Shown here: piece by piece, positions 29,971 through 42,853 of the stretch
How positions within the stretch are numbered: position 1 is the stretch's first letter
Layout: each line of letters starts with the position of its first letter
Origin: Rhodoplanes serenus
GTDB taxonomy: Bacteria; Pseudomonadota; Alphaproteobacteria; Rhizobiales; Xanthobacteraceae
NCBI GenBank assembly: GCA_945897515.1
Contig: CAMDFO010000006.1
Location: 40,843-104,842, forward strand
Direction of reading: 5' to 3'
DNA: 64,000 nucleotides
Notes under the pieces: generated by a model
Told to the model about the DNA's origin: nothing
What the model saw: the letters and a program-made list of their open reading frames with translations, nothing else
Database searches by the model: none
Translations under genes and position numbers: made by a program

Positions 29971-30013
29971 GCCGTGGCATGTTGAGCGTCAGCGCTTGCT
30001 GCGAGGTCCGTTC

Positions 30014-31210
30014 ATGACCGAGCCCGCAAAAGACCTTCGCAACTTCACGATCAACTTCGGGCCGCAGCATCCGGCTGCGCACGGCGTGCTGCGCCTGGTG
30101 CTTGAGTTGGACGGCGAGGTGGTTGAGCGCGTCGATCCGCATATCGGATTGCTCCATCGCGGCACCGAGAAACTGATCGAGGCCAAGACCTACCTCCAGG
30201 CGATTCCGTATTTCGATCGGCTCGATTACGTCGCGCCGATGAACCAGGAGCACGCGTTCTGCCTGGCAGCGGAAAAGCTTCTGGAATTGACCATCCCCAA
30301 ACGCGCGCAACTCATCCGCGTGCTGTTCTGCGAGATCGGGCGGCTGCTGTCGCACATCCTCAATGTCACCACCCAGGCGATGGATGTCGGCGCGCTCACC
30401 CCGCCGCTGTGGGGCTTCGAGGAGCGCGAGAAGCTGATGGTGTTCTACGAGCGCGCGTCGGGCTCGCGCATGCACGCGGCGTATTTCCGCATCGGCGGCG
30501 TGCACCAGGACCTGCCGGGCAAGCTGCTCGACGACATCTGGGACTTCTGCGATCCGTTCCTGAAAGTCTGCGACGACCTCGAAACCCTGCTCACCGACAA
30601 CCGCATCTTCAAGCAGCGCAACGTCGATATCGGCGTCGTCAGCCTGAAGGACGCCTGGGCCTGGGGCTTTTCGGGCGTGATGGTGCGCGGCTCGGGCGCG
30701 GCCTGGGACTTGCGCAAGTCGCAGCCCTACGAGTGCTATTCCGAGTTGGATTTCGACATTCCGATCGGCAAGAACGGCGACTGCTACGACCGTTATCACT
30801 GCCGCATGGAAGAGATGCGCCAGTCGATCCGCATCATGAAGCAGTGCCTGGAAAAGCTCCGTCATCCCGAAGGGCAGGGACCGGTCAGCGTTGCGGACAA
30901 CAAGGTGGTGCCGCCCAGGCGCGGCGAAATGAAGAAGTCGATGGAAGCGCTGATCCATCACTTCAAGCTCTACACCGAGGGCTTCCACGTGCCGGCCGGC
31001 GAGGTCTATACGGCGGTCGAGGCGCCCAAGGGCGAGTTCGGCGTCTATCTCGTGTCCGACGGCACCAACAAGCCGTACAAGTGCAAGATCCGTGCACCGG
31101 GCTTCGCGCATCTGCAGGCGATGGACTTCCTCTGCCGCGGTCACATGCTGGCCGACGTGTCAGCGGTGCTGGGCTCGCTCGACATCGTGTTCGGGGAGGT
31201 CGACCGCTAA
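30014..31210 (+). CDS. nuoD: NADH-quinone oxidoreductase subunit D
   Basis: NuoD (49 kDa family) forms much of the quinone-binding cavity and descends from hydrogenase large subunits. The 398-residue product begins near [19 protein letters not shown] (about residue 13), with the HPAAHG loop whose His contacts quinone, and has [15 protein letters not shown] and the C-terminal DIVFGEVDR, which ends the family. The chosen ATG 30014 follows GAGG; a TTG lies 18 bp upstream in frame. The stop codon overlaps the nuoE start by one base. Confidence 0.98.
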   Translation: MTEPAKDLRNFTINFGPQHPAAHGVLRLVLELDGEVVERVDPHIGLLHRGTEKLIEAKTYLQAIPYFDRLDYVAPMNQEHAFCLAAEKLLELTIPKRAQLIRVLFCEIGRLLSHILNVTTQAMDVGALTPPLWGFEEREKLMVFYERASGSRMHAAYFRIGGVHQDLPGKLLDDIWDFCDPFLKVCDDLETLLTDNRIFKQRNVDIGVVSLKDAWAWGFSGVMVRGSGAAWDLRKSQPYECYSELDFDIPIGKNGDCYDRYHCRMEEMRQSIRIMKQCLEKLRHPEGQGPVSVADNKVVPPRRGEMKKSMEALIHHFKLYTEGFHVPAGEVYTAVEAPKGEFGVYLVSDGTNKPYKCKIRAPGFAHLQAMDFLCRGHMLADVSAVLGSLDIVFGEVDR

Positions 31211-31824
31211 TGGCCGTCCGTCGCGTCGCCCCGCCAAAGCTTCAGCCCAAGGACTTCGCCTTCACGGCGGAGAACCTCGATTGGGCAAAGAAGCAGGTCA
31301 CCAAATATCCGGAAGGCCGCCAGCAATCGGCGATCATCCCGCTGCTGTGGCGCGCGCAGGAGCAGAACGGCGGTTGGCTGCCCGAAGCCGCGATCCGCGC
31401 CGTCGCCGATTTCCTGGGTATGGCGCATATCCGCGCGCTCGAAGTCGCGACCTTCTACACCATGTTCCTGCTCGAGCCGTGCGGGAAGAAGGCTCACGTG
31501 CAGGTCTGCGGCACCACGCCGTGCCGGCTGCGCGGCGCCGATGCGATCTTCGAGGTGTGCCACAAGCGTATCCATCACGAGCCACTGCATGTCTCTGCCG
31601 ACGGCGACTTCTCGTGGGAAGAGGTCGAGTGTCTCGGCGCCTGCGTGAATGCGCCGGTGGTGCTGATCTGGAACGACACCTATGAGGATTTGACGGCCGA
31701 AAGCATCGAGAAGGTGCTCGACGGTTTCGCCAAGGGAGCGCCCGTGAAGCCCGGCCCGCAGATCGACCGGCAGATGTCCGCGCCGGTCGGCGGCCCGACC
31801 ACGTTGAAATCGGTGAAGGCCTGA
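31210..31824 (+). CDS. nuoE: NADH-quinone oxidoreductase subunit E
   Basis: NuoE holds the binuclear [2Fe-2S] cluster N1a. The 204-residue product has the two cysteine pairs in [12 protein letters not shown] (about residues 98-109) and [12 protein letters not shown] (about 138-149). A ~30-residue C-terminal tail ([18 protein letters not shown]) extends past the core, as is usual in this group. The ATG overlaps the nuoD TAA (TAATG), showing translational coupling. Confidence 0.97.
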   Translation: MAVRRVAPPKLQPKDFAFTAENLDWAKKQVTKYPEGRQQSAIIPLLWRAQEQNGGWLPEAAIRAVADFLGMAHIRALEVATFYTMFLLEPCGKKAHVQVCGTTPCRLRGADAIFEVCHKRIHHEPLHVSADGDFSWEEVECLGACVNAPVVLIWNDTYEDLTAESIEKVLDGFAKGAPVKPGPQIDRQMSAPVGGPTTLKSVKA

Positions 31825-31825
31825 G

Positions 31826-33136
<1,311 letters not shown>

Positions 33137-33141
33137 GGGCG

Positions 33142-35220
33142 ATGGCAAAAATCATCGTCGACGGCATCGAAGTGGACGTACCGCCGGAGTACACGCTGCT
33201 CCAAGCAGCGGAAGCCGCCGGCTCCGAGATTCCGCGGTTCTGCTATCACGAGCGGCTGTCGATCGCCGGCAACTGCCGCATGTGCCTCGTCGAGCTGGTC
33301 GGCGCGCCGAAGCCGATCGCGTCCTGCGCCTGGGGCGTTCGCGACTGCCGGCCGGGGCCGAACGGCGAGCCGCCGCAGGTGCGGACCAAAACGCCGATGG
33401 TGCGCAAGGCGCGCGAAGGCGTGATGGAATTCCTGCTGATCAACCATCCGCTGGATTGCCCGATCTGCGACCAGGGCGGCGAGTGCGACCTGCAAGACCA
33501 GGCGATGGCCTACGGCGTCGATAGCAGCCGCTACGCCGAGAACAAGCGCGCGGTCGAGGACAAGTATATCGGTCCTCTCGTGAAGACGATCATGAACCGC
33601 TGCATCCATTGCACGCGGTGCATCCGGTTCTCCGCCGAGGTTGCCGGCGTGCCCGAGCTTGGCGCCACGGGGCGCGGCGAGGACATGGAGATCACCACCT
33701 ATCTCGAACAGGCAATGTCGTCCGAGCTGCAGGGCAACGTGGTCGATCTTTGCCCGGTCGGCGCGCTCACCTCGAAGCCCTACGCATTCGCGGCGCGGCC
33801 CTGGGAGCTGACCAAGACCGAGAGCATCGACGTGATGGATGCGCTGGGTTCCGCGATCCGCGTCGACACTCGCGGCCGCGAGGTCATGCGCATCCTCCCG
33901 CGCGTCAACGATGACGTGAACGAGGAATGGATTTCCGACAAAACGCGGCATGTGGTCGATGGGCTGCGCACGCAGCGGCTCGATCAGCCCTATATCCGCC
34001 AGAACGGGCGGCTGCTGCCGGCATCGTGGGCCGCCGCGTTCGAAGCGATCAGCGCAAAAATCAAGGCGACGCGCCCCGAGCGCATCGGCGCCGTCGCGGG
34101 CGATCTCGCCGCGGTCGAGGAAATGTTCGCGCTGAAGGACCTGATGACGCGGCTCGGCGCCGCCAGCCTGGATTGCCGCCAGGACGGCGCTGCGCTCGAT
34201 CCGAAAAATGGCCGCGCGTCCTATATCTTCAATCCGACTGTCGCCGGCATCGAGCAGGCGGATGCCCTTCTGATCGTCGGCTCCAATCCGCGCCGCGAGG
34301 CGGCGGTGCTCAACGCCCGCATCCGCAAACGCTGGCGCATGGGCAAATTCCCGATCGCGGTGATCGGCGAGAATGCCGATCTCACCTACGCCTATGATTA
34401 TCTCGGCGCAGGCTCCGACACGCTGGCCGAGCTTGCCGCGGGGCGTCATGGCTTCGCTGAGACGCTCAAGAACGCTGAACGCCCGATGATCCTGATCGGT
34501 ATGGGTGCGTTGGCGCGGCCCGATGGTGCAGCAGTGGCAGCGCTCGCGGCCAAAGCCGCAGCCGAACTTGGCGTCGTGAAGGATGGCTGGAACGGCTACG
34601 CGGTGCTGCACACGGCTGCTTCGCGTGTTGGCGCGCTCGACATCGGCTTCGTGCCGGGCGCGGGCGGCAAGAGCGCGGCCGACATGACCAAGGCCGGCGC
34701 GAGCGACGTGCTGTTCCTGCTGGGCGCCGACGAGATCGACGTACCGCCCGGCGCGTTCGTCATCTACATCGGCACCCATGGCGACCAGGGCGCACACCGC
34801 GCCGACGTCATTCTGCCGGGCGCGACCTACACCGAAAAGTCCGGGCTCTATGTGAATACCGAAGGCCGCCCGCAGATCGGCAGCCGCGCCAACTTCCCGC
34901 CGGGCGAAGCGCGCGAGGATTGGGCGATCCTGCGCGCACTTTCAGACGTGCTGGGCCACAAGCTGCCCTATGACTCGCTCGCCCAATTGCGTCAGGCGCT
35001 GTTCATGGCCCATCCGCATTTGCAACGCATCGGCGAAATCGCCCCGGGCGATGCCGCCGATGTCCGCAAGCTTGCGGGACAGGGTGGCGCGTCCGAGAAA
35101 GCGCCGTTCCGCTCGCCGGTCGAGGATTTCTATTTCACCAATCCGATCGCGCGCGCGTCCGCGGTGATGGCCGAATGCTCGACGCTGGCCGAGGGCCGCA
35201 GCTTGAGCGCGGCGGAGTAG
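33142..35220 (+). CDS. nuoG: NADH-quinone oxidoreductase subunit G
   Basis: NuoG is the large peripheral subunit that carries three or more Fe-S clusters and a molybdopterin-oxidoreductase-like domain. The 692-residue product begins with a [2Fe-2S] ferredoxin fold ([20 protein letters not shown], about 33-52), then the His-Cys segment [18 protein letters not shown] (about 103-120), a 4Fe-4S segment [10 protein letters not shown] (about 154-163), and the catalytically inactive oxidoreductase domain. ATG 33142 is preceded by GGGGCG; the upstream open frame overlaps nuoF and is rejected. A 4-bp gap leads to nuoH. Confidence 0.97.
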   Translation: MAKIIVDGIEVDVPPEYTLLQAAEAAGSEIPRFCYHERLSIAGNCRMCLVELVGAPKPIASCAWGVRDCRPGPNGEPPQVRTKTPMVRKAREGVMEFLLINHPLDCPICDQGGECDLQDQAMAYGVDSSRYAENKRAVEDKYIGPLVKTIMNRCIHCTRCIRFSAEVAGVPELGATGRGEDMEITTYLEQAMSSELQGNVVDLCPVGALTSKPYAFAARPWELTKTESIDVMDALGSAIRVDTRGREVMRILPRVNDDVNEEWISDKTRHVVDGLRTQRLDQPYIRQNGRLLPASWAAAFEAISAKIKATRPERIGAVAGDLAAVEEMFALKDLMTRLGAASLDCRQDGAALDPKNGRASYIFNPTVAGIEQADALLIVGSNPRREAAVLNARIRKRWRMGKFPIAVIGENADLTYAYDYLGAGSDTLAELAAGRHGFAETLKNAERPMILIGMGALARPDGAAVAALAAKAAAELGVVKDGWNGYAVLHTAASRVGALDIGFVPGAGGKSAADMTKAGASDVLFLLGADEIDVPPGAFVIYIGTHGDQGAHRADVILPGATYTEKSGLYVNTEGRPQIGSRANFPPGEAREDWAILRALSDVLGHKLPYDSLAQLRQALFMAHPHLQRIGEIAPGDAADVRKLAGQGGASEKAPFRSPVEDFYFTNPIARASAVMAECSTLAEGRSLSAAE

Positions 35221-35224
35221 GGGC

Positions 35225-36262
35225 ATGGTCGAAGCTCTCACCATCTATTTCTGGAGCTACGCCTGGCCGCTGGCCATCATGGTGGCGCAGTCGCTGCTGC
35301 TGCTCGTCATCCTGCTGGTCGCCATCGCCTACGTGCTGTTGGCCGACCGCAAGATCTGGGCGGCGGTGCAGATCCGGCGCGGCCCCAACGTGGTCGGGCC
35401 GTGGGGGCTGCTGCAATCCTTTGCGGACCTGCTGAAGTTCATCCTGAAAGAGCCGGTCATCCCGTCGAGCTCGAACAAGGGCGTGTTCCTGCTCGCCCCG
35501 CTGGTGACCTGCACACTGGCGCTCGGCGCCTGGGCGGTGATCCCGGTCAGTGCCGGGTGGGTGATCGCCGACATCAACGTCGGCGTGCTCTACATTTTCG
35601 CGATCTCGTCGCTGATGGTCTACGGCATCATCATGGGCGGCTGGGCGTCGAACTCGAAATACGCCTTCCTCTCGGCGATCCGCTCGGCGGCGCAGATGGT
35701 GTCCTACGAGGTCTCGATTGGCTTCGTCATCATCACAGTGTTGCTGTGCGCCGGCTCGCTCAAGCTCTCGGCCATCGTCGCCGCGCAGGACACGTCGTGG
35801 GGCCTGCTCGGCTGGTATTGGCTGCCGCTGCTACCGATGTTCGTGATCTTCTTCGTGTCGGCGCTGGCGGAAACCAACCGGCCGCCGTTCGACCTGGTCG
35901 AGGCCGAGTCCGAACTGGTCGCCGGCTTCATGGTGGAATACGGCTCCGCGCCCTACATGATGTTCATGCTCGGCGAGTACGTGGCGATCGCCACCATGTG
36001 CGCCATGGGCACCATCCTGTTCCTGGGAGGCTGGCTGCCGCCGGTGCCGATTGCGCCGTTTACATGGGTGCCGGACGTGATCTGGTTCACGCTGAAATGC
36101 CTGTTCCTGTTCTTCATGTTCGCGATGGCCAAAGCCATCGTGCCGCGCTACCGCTACGACCAGCTCATGCGGTTGGGCTGGAAGGTGTTCCTGCCGATCT
36201 CGCTGGCGATGGTGGTCATCGTCGCGGCAGTGCTGCAATTCGGCGGGCTGGCTCCGAAATGA
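35225..36262 (+). CDS. nuoH: NADH-quinone oxidoreductase subunit H
   Basis: NuoH is the membrane subunit at the base of the quinone cavity and contains the entry to the proton-path E-channel. The 345-residue product has about eight membrane helices and the conserved loops [23 protein letters not shown] (about residues 40-62) and the acidic [23 protein letters not shown] (about 218-240). The start ATG lies 4 bp after nuoG; nuoI follows 25 bp later. Confidence 0.98.
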   Translation: MVEALTIYFWSYAWPLAIMVAQSLLLLVILLVAIAYVLLADRKIWAAVQIRRGPNVVGPWGLLQSFADLLKFILKEPVIPSSSNKGVFLLAPLVTCTLALGAWAVIPVSAGWVIADINVGVLYIFAISSLMVYGIIMGGWASNSKYAFLSAIRSAAQMVSYEVSIGFVIITVLLCAGSLKLSAIVAAQDTSWGLLGWYWLPLLPMFVIFFVSALAETNRPPFDLVEAESELVAGFMVEYGSAPYMMFMLGEYVAIATMCAMGTILFLGGWLPPVPIAPFTWVPDVIWFTLKCLFLFFMFAMAKAIVPRYRYDQLMRLGWKVFLPISLAMVVIVAAVLQFGGLAPK

Positions 36263-36287
36263 GAACCGGCCCCGAAATGAGGATGCC

Positions 36288-36776
36288 ATGAGGCTCGATC
36301 AGGCCGCGCGGTCGATATTCTTGATGGAGTTCGTGTCGGCGTTCGTTCTCGCCATGAAGTACTTCTTCAAGCCGAAGCCGACGCTCGATTATCCGTTCGA
36401 GAAGGGACCGATCTCGCCGCGATTCCGCGGCGAGCACGCGTTGCGCCGCTATCCAAACGGCGAGGAGCGCTGCATCGCCTGCAAGCTGTGCGAGGCGATC
36501 TGCCCGGCGCAGGCCATCACCATCGAGGCCGGTCCCCGTCGTAACGACGGTACACGGCGCACCACGCGCTACGACATCGACATGGTGAAATGCATCTATT
36601 GCGGCCTGTGCCAGGAAGCCTGCCCGGTCGACGCCATCGTCGAGGGCCCGAACTTCGAGTTCGCGACCGAGACGCGCGAGGAGCTCTACTACGACAAGGA
36701 AAAACTGCTGGCGAACGGCGACCGCTGGGAGCGCGAGCTGGCCAAGAACATCGCGCTGGACGCGCCGTACCGGTAG
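36288..36776 (+). CDS. nuoI: NADH-quinone oxidoreductase subunit I
   Basis: NuoI carries two [4Fe-4S] clusters (N6a and N6b) that lead electrons to N2. The 162-residue product shows two clear CxxCxxCxxxCP motifs, [12 protein letters not shown] (about residues 61-72) and [12 protein letters not shown] (about 100-111), after the segment [17 protein letters not shown]. Length and motif order match the bacterial and mitochondrial TYKY subunit. Confidence 0.98.
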   Translation: MRLDQAARSIFLMEFVSAFVLAMKYFFKPKPTLDYPFEKGPISPRFRGEHALRRYPNGEERCIACKLCEAICPAQAITIEAGPRRNDGTRRTTRYDIDMVKCIYCGLCQEACPVDAIVEGPNFEFATETREELYYDKEKLLANGDRWERELAKNIALDAPYR

Positions 36777-36788
36777 GGCAAACGCGAG

Positions 36789-37397
36789 ATGTTCATCCAC
36801 GCTCTCTTTTTCTATTTGTTCGCCAGCGTGTGCGTGGCATCCGCGTTCATGGTGATCGCGGCGAAGAATCCGGTGCATTCGGTACTGTTCCTGATCCTCG
36901 CCTTCGTCAACGCGTCGGGCCTGTTCGTGCTGATGGGCGCAGAATTCCTGGCGATGATCCTGATCGTGGTCTATGTCGGCGCAGTCGCGGTGCTGTTCCT
37001 GTTCGTGGTGATGATGCTCGACGTCGATTTCGCCGAGCTGCGCCAGGGCTTCCTGCAATACCTGCCGTTCGGCGCGCTGGTCGCGTTTGTGCTGTTGGGC
37101 GAGTTGCTGCTGGTGGTCGGCGCCTGGGTCATCAACCCGTCGATGCCGACCACGATTACGGCGCCGATCCCGACGACGGTCACCAATACCGAGGCGCTGG
37201 GTCTCGTGCTCTACACCCAGTACATCTACTACTTCCAGGCTGCCGGATTGGTGCTGCTGGTCGCCATGATCGGCGCGATCGTGCTGACGCTGCGCCACCG
37301 GGTTGGCGTCAAGCGCCAGGACATCGGCGCGCAAGTCGCGCGCAACAAAGAAACCGCGATGGAAGTCGTCAAAGTCCGGCCGGGGCAGGGACTGTGA
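36789..37397 (+). CDS. nuoJ: NADH-quinone oxidoreductase subunit J
   Basis: NuoJ is a five-helix membrane subunit (ND6 homologue). The 202-residue product includes the conserved helix region [25 protein letters not shown] (about residues 56-80), with the pi-bulge-type helix of the family. Translation starts 12 bp after nuoI. A 103-bp palindromic repeat separates it from nuoK, where the two genes are usually nearly adjacent. Confidence 0.96.
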   Translation: MFIHALFFYLFASVCVASAFMVIAAKNPVHSVLFLILAFVNASGLFVLMGAEFLAMILIVVYVGAVAVLFLFVVMMLDVDFAELRQGFLQYLPFGALVAFVLLGELLLVVGAWVINPSMPTTITAPIPTTVTNTEALGLVLYTQYIYYFQAAGLVLLVAMIGAIVLTLRHRVGVKRQDIGAQVARNKETAMEVVKVRPGQGL

Positions 37398-37419
37398 TGA
37401 TGGCGATCATTCCATCCCC

Positions 37420-37522
37420 GTCATTCCGGGGCGTGAGCGAAGCGAGCGAGCCCGGAATCCAGAACAAGATTCCGAACCCGCCTCTGGATTCCGGACTCGC
37501 GCTTCGCGCGCCCCGGAATGAC
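37420..37522. repeat. Nested palindromic intergenic repeat, class 1, copy B
   Basis: The outer arms GTCATTCCGGG (37420-37430) and CCCGGAATGAC (37512-37522) are the same as in copy A at 3420-3513. The inner arms CCCGGAATCCAGA and TCTGGATTCCGG also match, with a different loop. It sits between nuoJ and nuoK inside the complex I operon, leaving only 17 bp to the nuoK start. Confidence 0.88.
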
Positions 37523-37539
37523 AGCGTGGGGATATCGTC

Positions 37540-37848
37540 ATGACCATCGGGCTCGGCCATTACCTGTCGGTTGCCGCGATCCTGTTCACGCTCGGGATAT
37601 TCGGCATCTTCATCAACCGCAAGAACGTCATCGTCATCCTGATGTCGATCGAGCTGATCCTGCTGGCCGTCAACATCAACCTCGTCGCGTTCTCCACCCA
37701 TCTCGGCGACATCGTCGGCCAGGTGTTCGCCATGCTGGTGCTGACCGTGGCCGCGGCTGAAGCCGCGATCGGTCTCGCCATCCTCGTCGTTTATTTCCGA
37801 AACCGCGGCTCGATCGCGGTCGAGGATATCAACCTCATGAAGGGTTGA
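37540..37848 (+). CDS. nuoK: NADH-quinone oxidoreductase subunit K
   Basis: NuoK (ND4L homologue) is a three-helix membrane subunit with key glutamates in helices 2 and 3. In the 102-residue product these are in [16 protein letters not shown] (E38 region) and [14 protein letters not shown] (about residue 74). The ATG is just after the palindromic repeat; GTGGGGATATCGTC precedes it, a weak ribosome binding site made of the flank of the repeat. nuoL begins 1 bp after its stop. Confidence 0.97.
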   Translation: MTIGLGHYLSVAAILFTLGIFGIFINRKNVIVILMSIELILLAVNINLVAFSTHLGDIVGQVFAMLVLTVAAAEAAIGLAILVVYFRNRGSIAVEDINLMKG

Positions 37849-37849
37849 G

Positions 37850-39901
37850 ATGTATCTCGCGATCGTCCTCCTGCCGCTGCTCGGTGCGATCCTCGCCGGT
37901 GCGATCGCAATCGTCGGCGCGCGCCGGCGCTTCCCCGGCGCCGAGCCATCCGACGACCATCACGGCTCTCACCACGCTGTGGCCCACGCCGATCATGACG
38001 CGCACGACGACCACGACCACGGGCCGGCCGTGCCCGCAGCGGAAGGCTCGCGCGCGGCCGAGATCATCACCACATCGCTGCTCGCCATCGCCTGCGTGCT
38101 GTCATGGATCGCGTTCGCGCGTGTCGGTTTCGGCGGCGCGGAGGAACGCGTCCGGCTGTTCACCTGGATCATCTCCGGCGACTTCAAGGTCGACTGGGCG
38201 CTGCGCATCGACAGCCTGACCGCCGTCATGCTGGTGGTGGTGACCACCGTCTCCGGGCTCGTGCATTTGTATTCCATCGGCTACATGGCCGAGGACCCGT
38301 ACCGGCCGCGGTTCATGGCCTACCTCTCGCTCTTCACCTTCGCCATGCTGTCGCTGGTGACGTCGGACAACCTCGCCCAGCTTTTCTTCGGCTGGGAGGG
38401 CGTAGGCCTTGCGAGCTATCTGCTGATCGGCTTTTGGTACCACAAGCCGGAGGCCAACGCCGCCGCGATCAAGGCGTTCGTCGTCAACCGGGTCGGCGAC
38501 TTCGGCTTCGCGCTCGGCATTTTCGCCGTCTTCATGATGATGGGGACGATCGACCTCGACACCATTTTCGCCCAGGCGCCGTCGCTCACCGGCAAGACCA
38601 TCAACTTCTTCGGCTGGCACGCCGATGCGCTGACGCTCATTTGCCTGCTGCTGTTCATGGGCGCGATGGGCAAGTCGGCGCAGTTCCTGCTGCACACCTG
38701 GCTGCCCGACGCGATGGAAGGTCCGACCCCCGTGTCGGCCCTCATTCACGCCGCCACGATGGTCACCGCCGGCGTGTTCATGGTGGCGCGGCTGTCGCCG
38801 CTGTTCGAGCTTTCCCCGACCGCGCTTGCAGTGGTGACGTTGGTCGGCGCGACCACGGCGTTCTTTGCCGCAACCGTCGGCCTGGTGCAGAACGACATCA
38901 AGCGCATCGTCGCCTATTCGACCTGCTCGCAGCTTGGCTACATGTTCGTCGCCATGGGTGTCGGCGCCTATTCGGTCGGCATGTTCCACCTGTTCACCCA
39001 CGCCTTCTTCAAGGCGCTGCTGTTCTTAGGCTCCGGCTCGGTGATCATGGCGATGCATCACGAGCAGGACATCCGCAACATGGGCGGCCTGCGCAAGAAA
39101 ATCCCGTTCACCTACTGGACCATGGTGATCGGCACGCTGGCGCTCACCGGCTTCCCGTTCACCGCGGGCTATTTCTCCAAGGACGCCATCATCGAGGCGG
39201 CGTTTGCCGGCAAGAATCCGTTCGCGATGTACGCCTTCGCCCTGACGGTGATCGCGGCGGGCCTGACCGCGTTCTACTCCTGGCGGCTGATCTTCAAGAC
39301 CTTCCACGGCACACCGCACGACCAGCACCACTACGACGAGGCGAAAGAGAGCCCGGCGGTGATCCTGATTCCGCTCGGCGTGCTGGCTGTGGGCTCGATC
39401 CTCGCCGGATTCCCGTTCAAGGAGTATTTCGCCGGTCATCACGTCGAGCATTTCTTCCGCGAGTCGATCAAGCAGAGTAAGGACGTGATCGAAGGCATCC
39501 ATCACGTGCCGCTGTGGGTCGCGCTGACGCCGACCGTGATGATGCTGCTGGGATTGGGGGTATCCGCCTATTTCTACCTGTGGCGCCCGGACATCCCGGC
39601 CAACATGGCGCGCCAGCACGACGTGCTGTATCGCTTCCTGCTCAACAAATGGTACTTCGATGAGATCTACGATTTCCTGTTCGTGCGGCCCTCGCTCTGG
39701 ATCGGCCGCGTGCTCTGGAAGGTCGGCGACGGCAAGCTGATCGACGGCCTCGGGCCTGACGGCGTGTCCGCCCGCGTCCTCGACGTCACCCGCAACGTGG
39801 TGCGGCTGCAGACCGGCTACCTCTACCACTACGCCTTCGCCATGCTGATCGGCGCGGCCGCGCTGATCACCTGGTTCATGTTTTCGGGCGGGGTGCGCTG
39901 A
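37850..39901 (+). CDS. nuoL: NADH-quinone oxidoreductase subunit L, with His-rich insertion
   Basis: NuoL (ND5) is the distal antiporter-like proton pump of complex I with the long lateral helix. The 683-residue product has the antiporter core, e.g. [20 protein letters not shown] (about residues 179-198) with its conserved Glu, and [21 protein letters not shown]. Between helix 1 and helix 2 (residues 25-70) there is an unusual hydrophilic loop with nine histidines and many aspartates between residues 37 and 57 ([18 protein letters not shown]). The stop overlaps nuoM (TGATG). Confidence 0.97.
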   Translation: MYLAIVLLPLLGAILAGAIAIVGARRRFPGAEPSDDHHGSHHAVAHADHDAHDDHDHGPAVPAAEGSRAAEIITTSLLAIACVLSWIAFARVGFGGAEERVRLFTWIISGDFKVDWALRIDSLTAVMLVVVTTVSGLVHLYSIGYMAEDPYRPRFMAYLSLFTFAMLSLVTSDNLAQLFFGWEGVGLASYLLIGFWYHKPEANAAAIKAFVVNRVGDFGFALGIFAVFMMMGTIDLDTIFAQAPSLTGKTINFFGWHADALTLICLLLFMGAMGKSAQFLLHTWLPDAMEGPTPVSALIHAATMVTAGVFMVARLSPLFELSPTALAVVTLVGATTAFFAATVGLVQNDIKRIVAYSTCSQLGYMFVAMGVGAYSVGMFHLFTHAFFKALLFLGSGSVIMAMHHEQDIRNMGGLRKKIPFTYWTMVIGTLALTGFPFTAGYFSKDAIIEAAFAGKNPFAMYAFALTVIAAGLTAFYSWRLIFKTFHGTPHDQHHYDEAKESPAVILIPLGVLAVGSILAGFPFKEYFAGHHVEHFFRESIKQSKDVIEGIHHVPLWVALTPTVMMLLGLGVSAYFYLWRPDIPANMARQHDVLYRFLLNKWYFDEIYDFLFVRPSLWIGRVLWKVGDGKLIDGLGPDGVSARVLDVTRNVVRLQTGYLYHYAFAMLIGAAALITWFMFSGGVR

Positions 39902-41409
39902 TGACCTCCTGGCCCATCCTCTCGGTCATGACCTTCCTGCCGATTGTCGGCGTGCTGTTCATCGCGGCATTGCGGGGCGACGACGAAGCCATCAAGAGCA
40001 ATGCGCGCTGGGTGGCGCTCTGGACCACGCTCGTCACCTTCGCGGTGTCGCTGATCGTGCTGTCGCGGTTCGACGCCTCGTCGTCCGAGTTCCAGTTCAT
40101 CGAGAAGCTCGACTGGCTCGGCGGCACCGGCTCCTACCACATGGGCGTTGACGGCATCTCGCTGCCGCTCATCATTCTGACAACCGCGATCATGCCGCTC
40201 TGCATCGTCGCAAGCTGGCGCGCCATCCAGACCCGCGTTAAGGAATACATGATCGCGTTTCTGGTGCTCGAAACTTTGATGATCGGCACGTTCTCGGCGC
40301 TCGATCTGGTGCTGTTCTATCTGTTCTTCGAGGGCGGCCTGATCCCGATGTTCTTGATCATCGGCGTCTGGGGCGGCCCGCGGCGAGTGTACGCAAGCTT
40401 CAAGTTCTTCCTCTACACGCTGCTCGGCTCGGTGCTGATGCTGCTCGCCATCATGGCGATGTACTGGCAGGCCGGCACCACCGACATCGTCGTGCTGCTG
40501 AAACATTCGTTTCCGCGCGAGATGCAGCCCTGGCTGTGGCTGGCGTTCTTCGCCTCGTTTGCCGTCAAGATGCCGATGTGGCCGGTCCATACCTGGCTGC
40601 CGGACGCGCATGTCGAGGCCCCGACCGCGGGCTCGGTGATCCTGGCCGCCATTCTCTTAAAAATGGGCGGCTACGGCTTTCTTCGATTCTCGCTGCCGAT
40701 GTTCCCGGTCGCCTCGCAGGATTTTGCGCCGCTGGTGTTCGCGCTCTCCGTCATCGCCATCGTCTACACCTCGCTGGTGGCGCTAGTGCAGGAGGACATG
40801 AAGAAGCTGATCGCCTACTCGTCGGTCGCGCACATGGGCTTCGTCACCATGGGCATCTTCGCTGCGACCGACCAGGGTATCGGCGGCGGCATCTTCCAGA
40901 TGGTGTCGCACGGCATCGTCTCGGCCGCGCTATTCCTCTGCGTCGGCGTGGTCTACGACCGCATGCACAGCCGCGAGATTTCGACCTATGGCGGACTGGT
41001 CGAGCGCATGCCGGTCTATGCCGTGGTGTTCCTGCTGTTCACGCTCGCCAACGTCGGCTTGCCCGGCACCTCGGGCTTCGTCGGCGAGTTCCTGACGCTG
41101 GTCGGCACCTTCAGGGTCAACATTCCGGTCGCGACACTGGCGACGCTCGGCGTCATCCTGTCGGCCGGTTACGCGCTGTGGCTTTACCGCAAGGTGGTGC
41201 TCGGACGGCTGGAAAAGCCGCAGCTTGCGGGCATCAAGGACATGAGCTGGCGCGAGATCGGCATCTTCGCGCCGCTGGTGATCCTGACGCTGCTGTTCGG
41301 GTTCTATCCCAAGCCGGTGCTCGACGTGTCGTCGGCCTCGGTCACCGCCCTGGTCGAGCACTACAACAAGGCGGTCGGCGGCACCAAGTCCGCCGGACTG
41401 GTGAAGTGA
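39901..41409 (+). CDS. nuoM: NADH-quinone oxidoreductase subunit M
   Basis: NuoM (ND4) is an antiporter-like proton-pumping subunit. The 502-residue product has about 14 membrane helices and the conserved Glu/Lys elements, e.g. [22 protein letters not shown] (about residues 138-159) and [36 protein letters not shown] (about 223-258). The ATG overlaps the nuoL stop. Confidence 0.98.
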   Translation: MTSWPILSVMTFLPIVGVLFIAALRGDDEAIKSNARWVALWTTLVTFAVSLIVLSRFDASSSEFQFIEKLDWLGGTGSYHMGVDGISLPLIILTTAIMPLCIVASWRAIQTRVKEYMIAFLVLETLMIGTFSALDLVLFYLFFEGGLIPMFLIIGVWGGPRRVYASFKFFLYTLLGSVLMLLAIMAMYWQAGTTDIVVLLKHSFPREMQPWLWLAFFASFAVKMPMWPVHTWLPDAHVEAPTAGSVILAAILLKMGGYGFLRFSLPMFPVASQDFAPLVFALSVIAIVYTSLVALVQEDMKKLIAYSSVAHMGFVTMGIFAATDQGIGGGIFQMVSHGIVSAALFLCVGVVYDRMHSREISTYGGLVERMPVYAVVFLLFTLANVGLPGTSGFVGEFLTLVGTFRVNIPVATLATLGVILSAGYALWLYRKVVLGRLEKPQLAGIKDMSWREIGIFAPLVILTLLFGFYPKPVLDVSSASVTALVEHYNKAVGGTKSAGLVK

Positions 41410-41422
41410 GGGCGCGCCGGCC

Positions 41423-42853
41423 ATGAACCAGCAATTGCCTTCGCTCTACCCGGTTCTGCCGGAAATCGTGCTGGCCTGCGGCGCCATGGCGCTGCTCATG
41501 CTCGGCGCCTATCGCAAGCGCAGCACCAGCCTGGTCGACCTCGGCGCCGTCGCGCTACTGATCCTGGCGGCCTTTGTGGTGCTCTGGCTGCCCGGCGGCA
41601 CGCTGACCACGTTCGGCGGCAGCTTCGTGCTCGACGATTTCGCGCGGCTCTTGAAGGTGCTGGCTTTCGTCGCCTCCGCCGCGGCCATCGTGATGTCGCT
41701 CAGTTACGACCCGGTCGAGCGGCAGCAGCGCTTCGAGTATTCGATCCTGATCGTGCTCTCGGCGGTTGGCATGGGCATGCTGATCTCGGCCGCCGACCTG
41801 ATCGCGCTCTATGTCGGCCTGGAACTGATGAGCCTCGCGCTCTACGTGGTGGCGGCGTTCAGCCGCGACGATGTGCGCTCCTCCGAAGCCGGGCTGAAAT
41901 ACTTTGTCCTCGGCGCGCTGTCGTCCGGCATGCTGCTCTATGGCTGCTCGCTGATCTACGGTTTTACCGGCACGGTTTCGTTCGCCGGCATCGCCAAGGC
42001 GACGCAAGCCGGCGCCGGCATCGGGCTGATCTTCGGCCTGGTGTTTTTGTTCGCGGGACTTTGTTTCAAAGTCTCGGCGGTGCCATTCCACATGTGGACG
42101 CCCGACGTCTACGAGGGCGCGCCGACACCGGTCACCGCGTTCTTCGCGGCCGCCCCCAAGGTCGCCGGCATCGCGATCTTCGTGCGGGTCGCGATCACGG
42201 CGTTTCCGGGCATCGTGCCGCAATGGCAGCAGATTCTGGTATTCGTCTCGATCGCCTCGATGACGCTCGGCGCGTTCGCGGCCATCGGGCAGCGCAACAT
42301 CAAGCGGCTGATGGCGTATTCGTCCATCGGCCACATGGGTTTCGCGCTGATCGGGCTCGCTGCCGGCTCCGCCACCGGGGTGCAGGGCGTGCTGATCTAC
42401 ATGTCGATCTATCTCGCCATGACGCTCGGCACCTTCGCCTGCATCCTGTCGATGCGCCGCGCCGAAGGACCGGTCGAGCAGATTTCCGACCTGTCGGGCC
42501 TGGCGCGCACCAATCCGGCGATGGCATTTTTCCTGGCGCTGCTGCTGTTCTCGCTCGCCGGCATTCCGCCGCTCGCCGGATTCTTCGCGAAATATTACGT
42601 GTTCCTGGCCGCGATGCAGTCCGGACTGTTCACGCTCGCGGTGCTCGGCGTGTTGGCGAGCGTGGTGGGCGCCTACTACTACCTGCTGATCGTCAAGATC
42701 ATGTACTTCGACGAGCCGGCGCCGAACTTCCAGCCGATGCCTGCGGAGTTGAAATTCGTGCTCGGCGTCACCGGCCTGTTCAACCTGTTGTTCTTCGTCT
42801 ATCCCGCGCCGCTGCTTCAGGCCGCGAGCACCGCCGCGAAGTCGTTGTTTTGA
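41423..42853 (+). CDS. nuoN: NADH-quinone oxidoreductase subunit N
   Basis: NuoN (ND2) is the third antiporter-like subunit. The 476-residue product has the family elements LYVGLELMSLALYVVAAF (about residues 129-146) and FHMWTPDVYEGAPTPVTAFFAAAPK (about 221-245). It starts 13 bp after nuoM, and its TGA overlaps the birA ATG by one base, tying the biotin ligase gene to the complex I transcript. Confidence 0.98.
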   Translation: MNQQLPSLYPVLPEIVLACGAMALLMLGAYRKRSTSLVDLGAVALLILAAFVVLWLPGGTLTTFGGSFVLDDFARLLKVLAFVASAAAIVMSLSYDPVERQQRFEYSILIVLSAVGMGMLISAADLIALYVGLELMSLALYVVAAFSRDDVRSSEAGLKYFVLGALSSGMLLYGCSLIYGFTGTVSFAGIAKATQAGAGIGLIFGLVFLFAGLCFKVSAVPFHMWTPDVYEGAPTPVTAFFAAAPKVAGIAIFVRVAITAFPGIVPQWQQILVFVSIASMTLGAFAAIGQRNIKRLMAYSSIGHMGFALIGLAAGSATGVQGVLIYMSIYLAMTLGTFACILSMRRAEGPVEQISDLSGLARTNPAMAFFLALLLFSLAGIPPLAGFFAKYYVFLAAMQSGLFTLAVLGVLASVVGAYYYLLIVKIMYFDEPAPNFQPMPAELKFVLGVTGLFNLLFFVYPAPLLQAASTAAKSLF

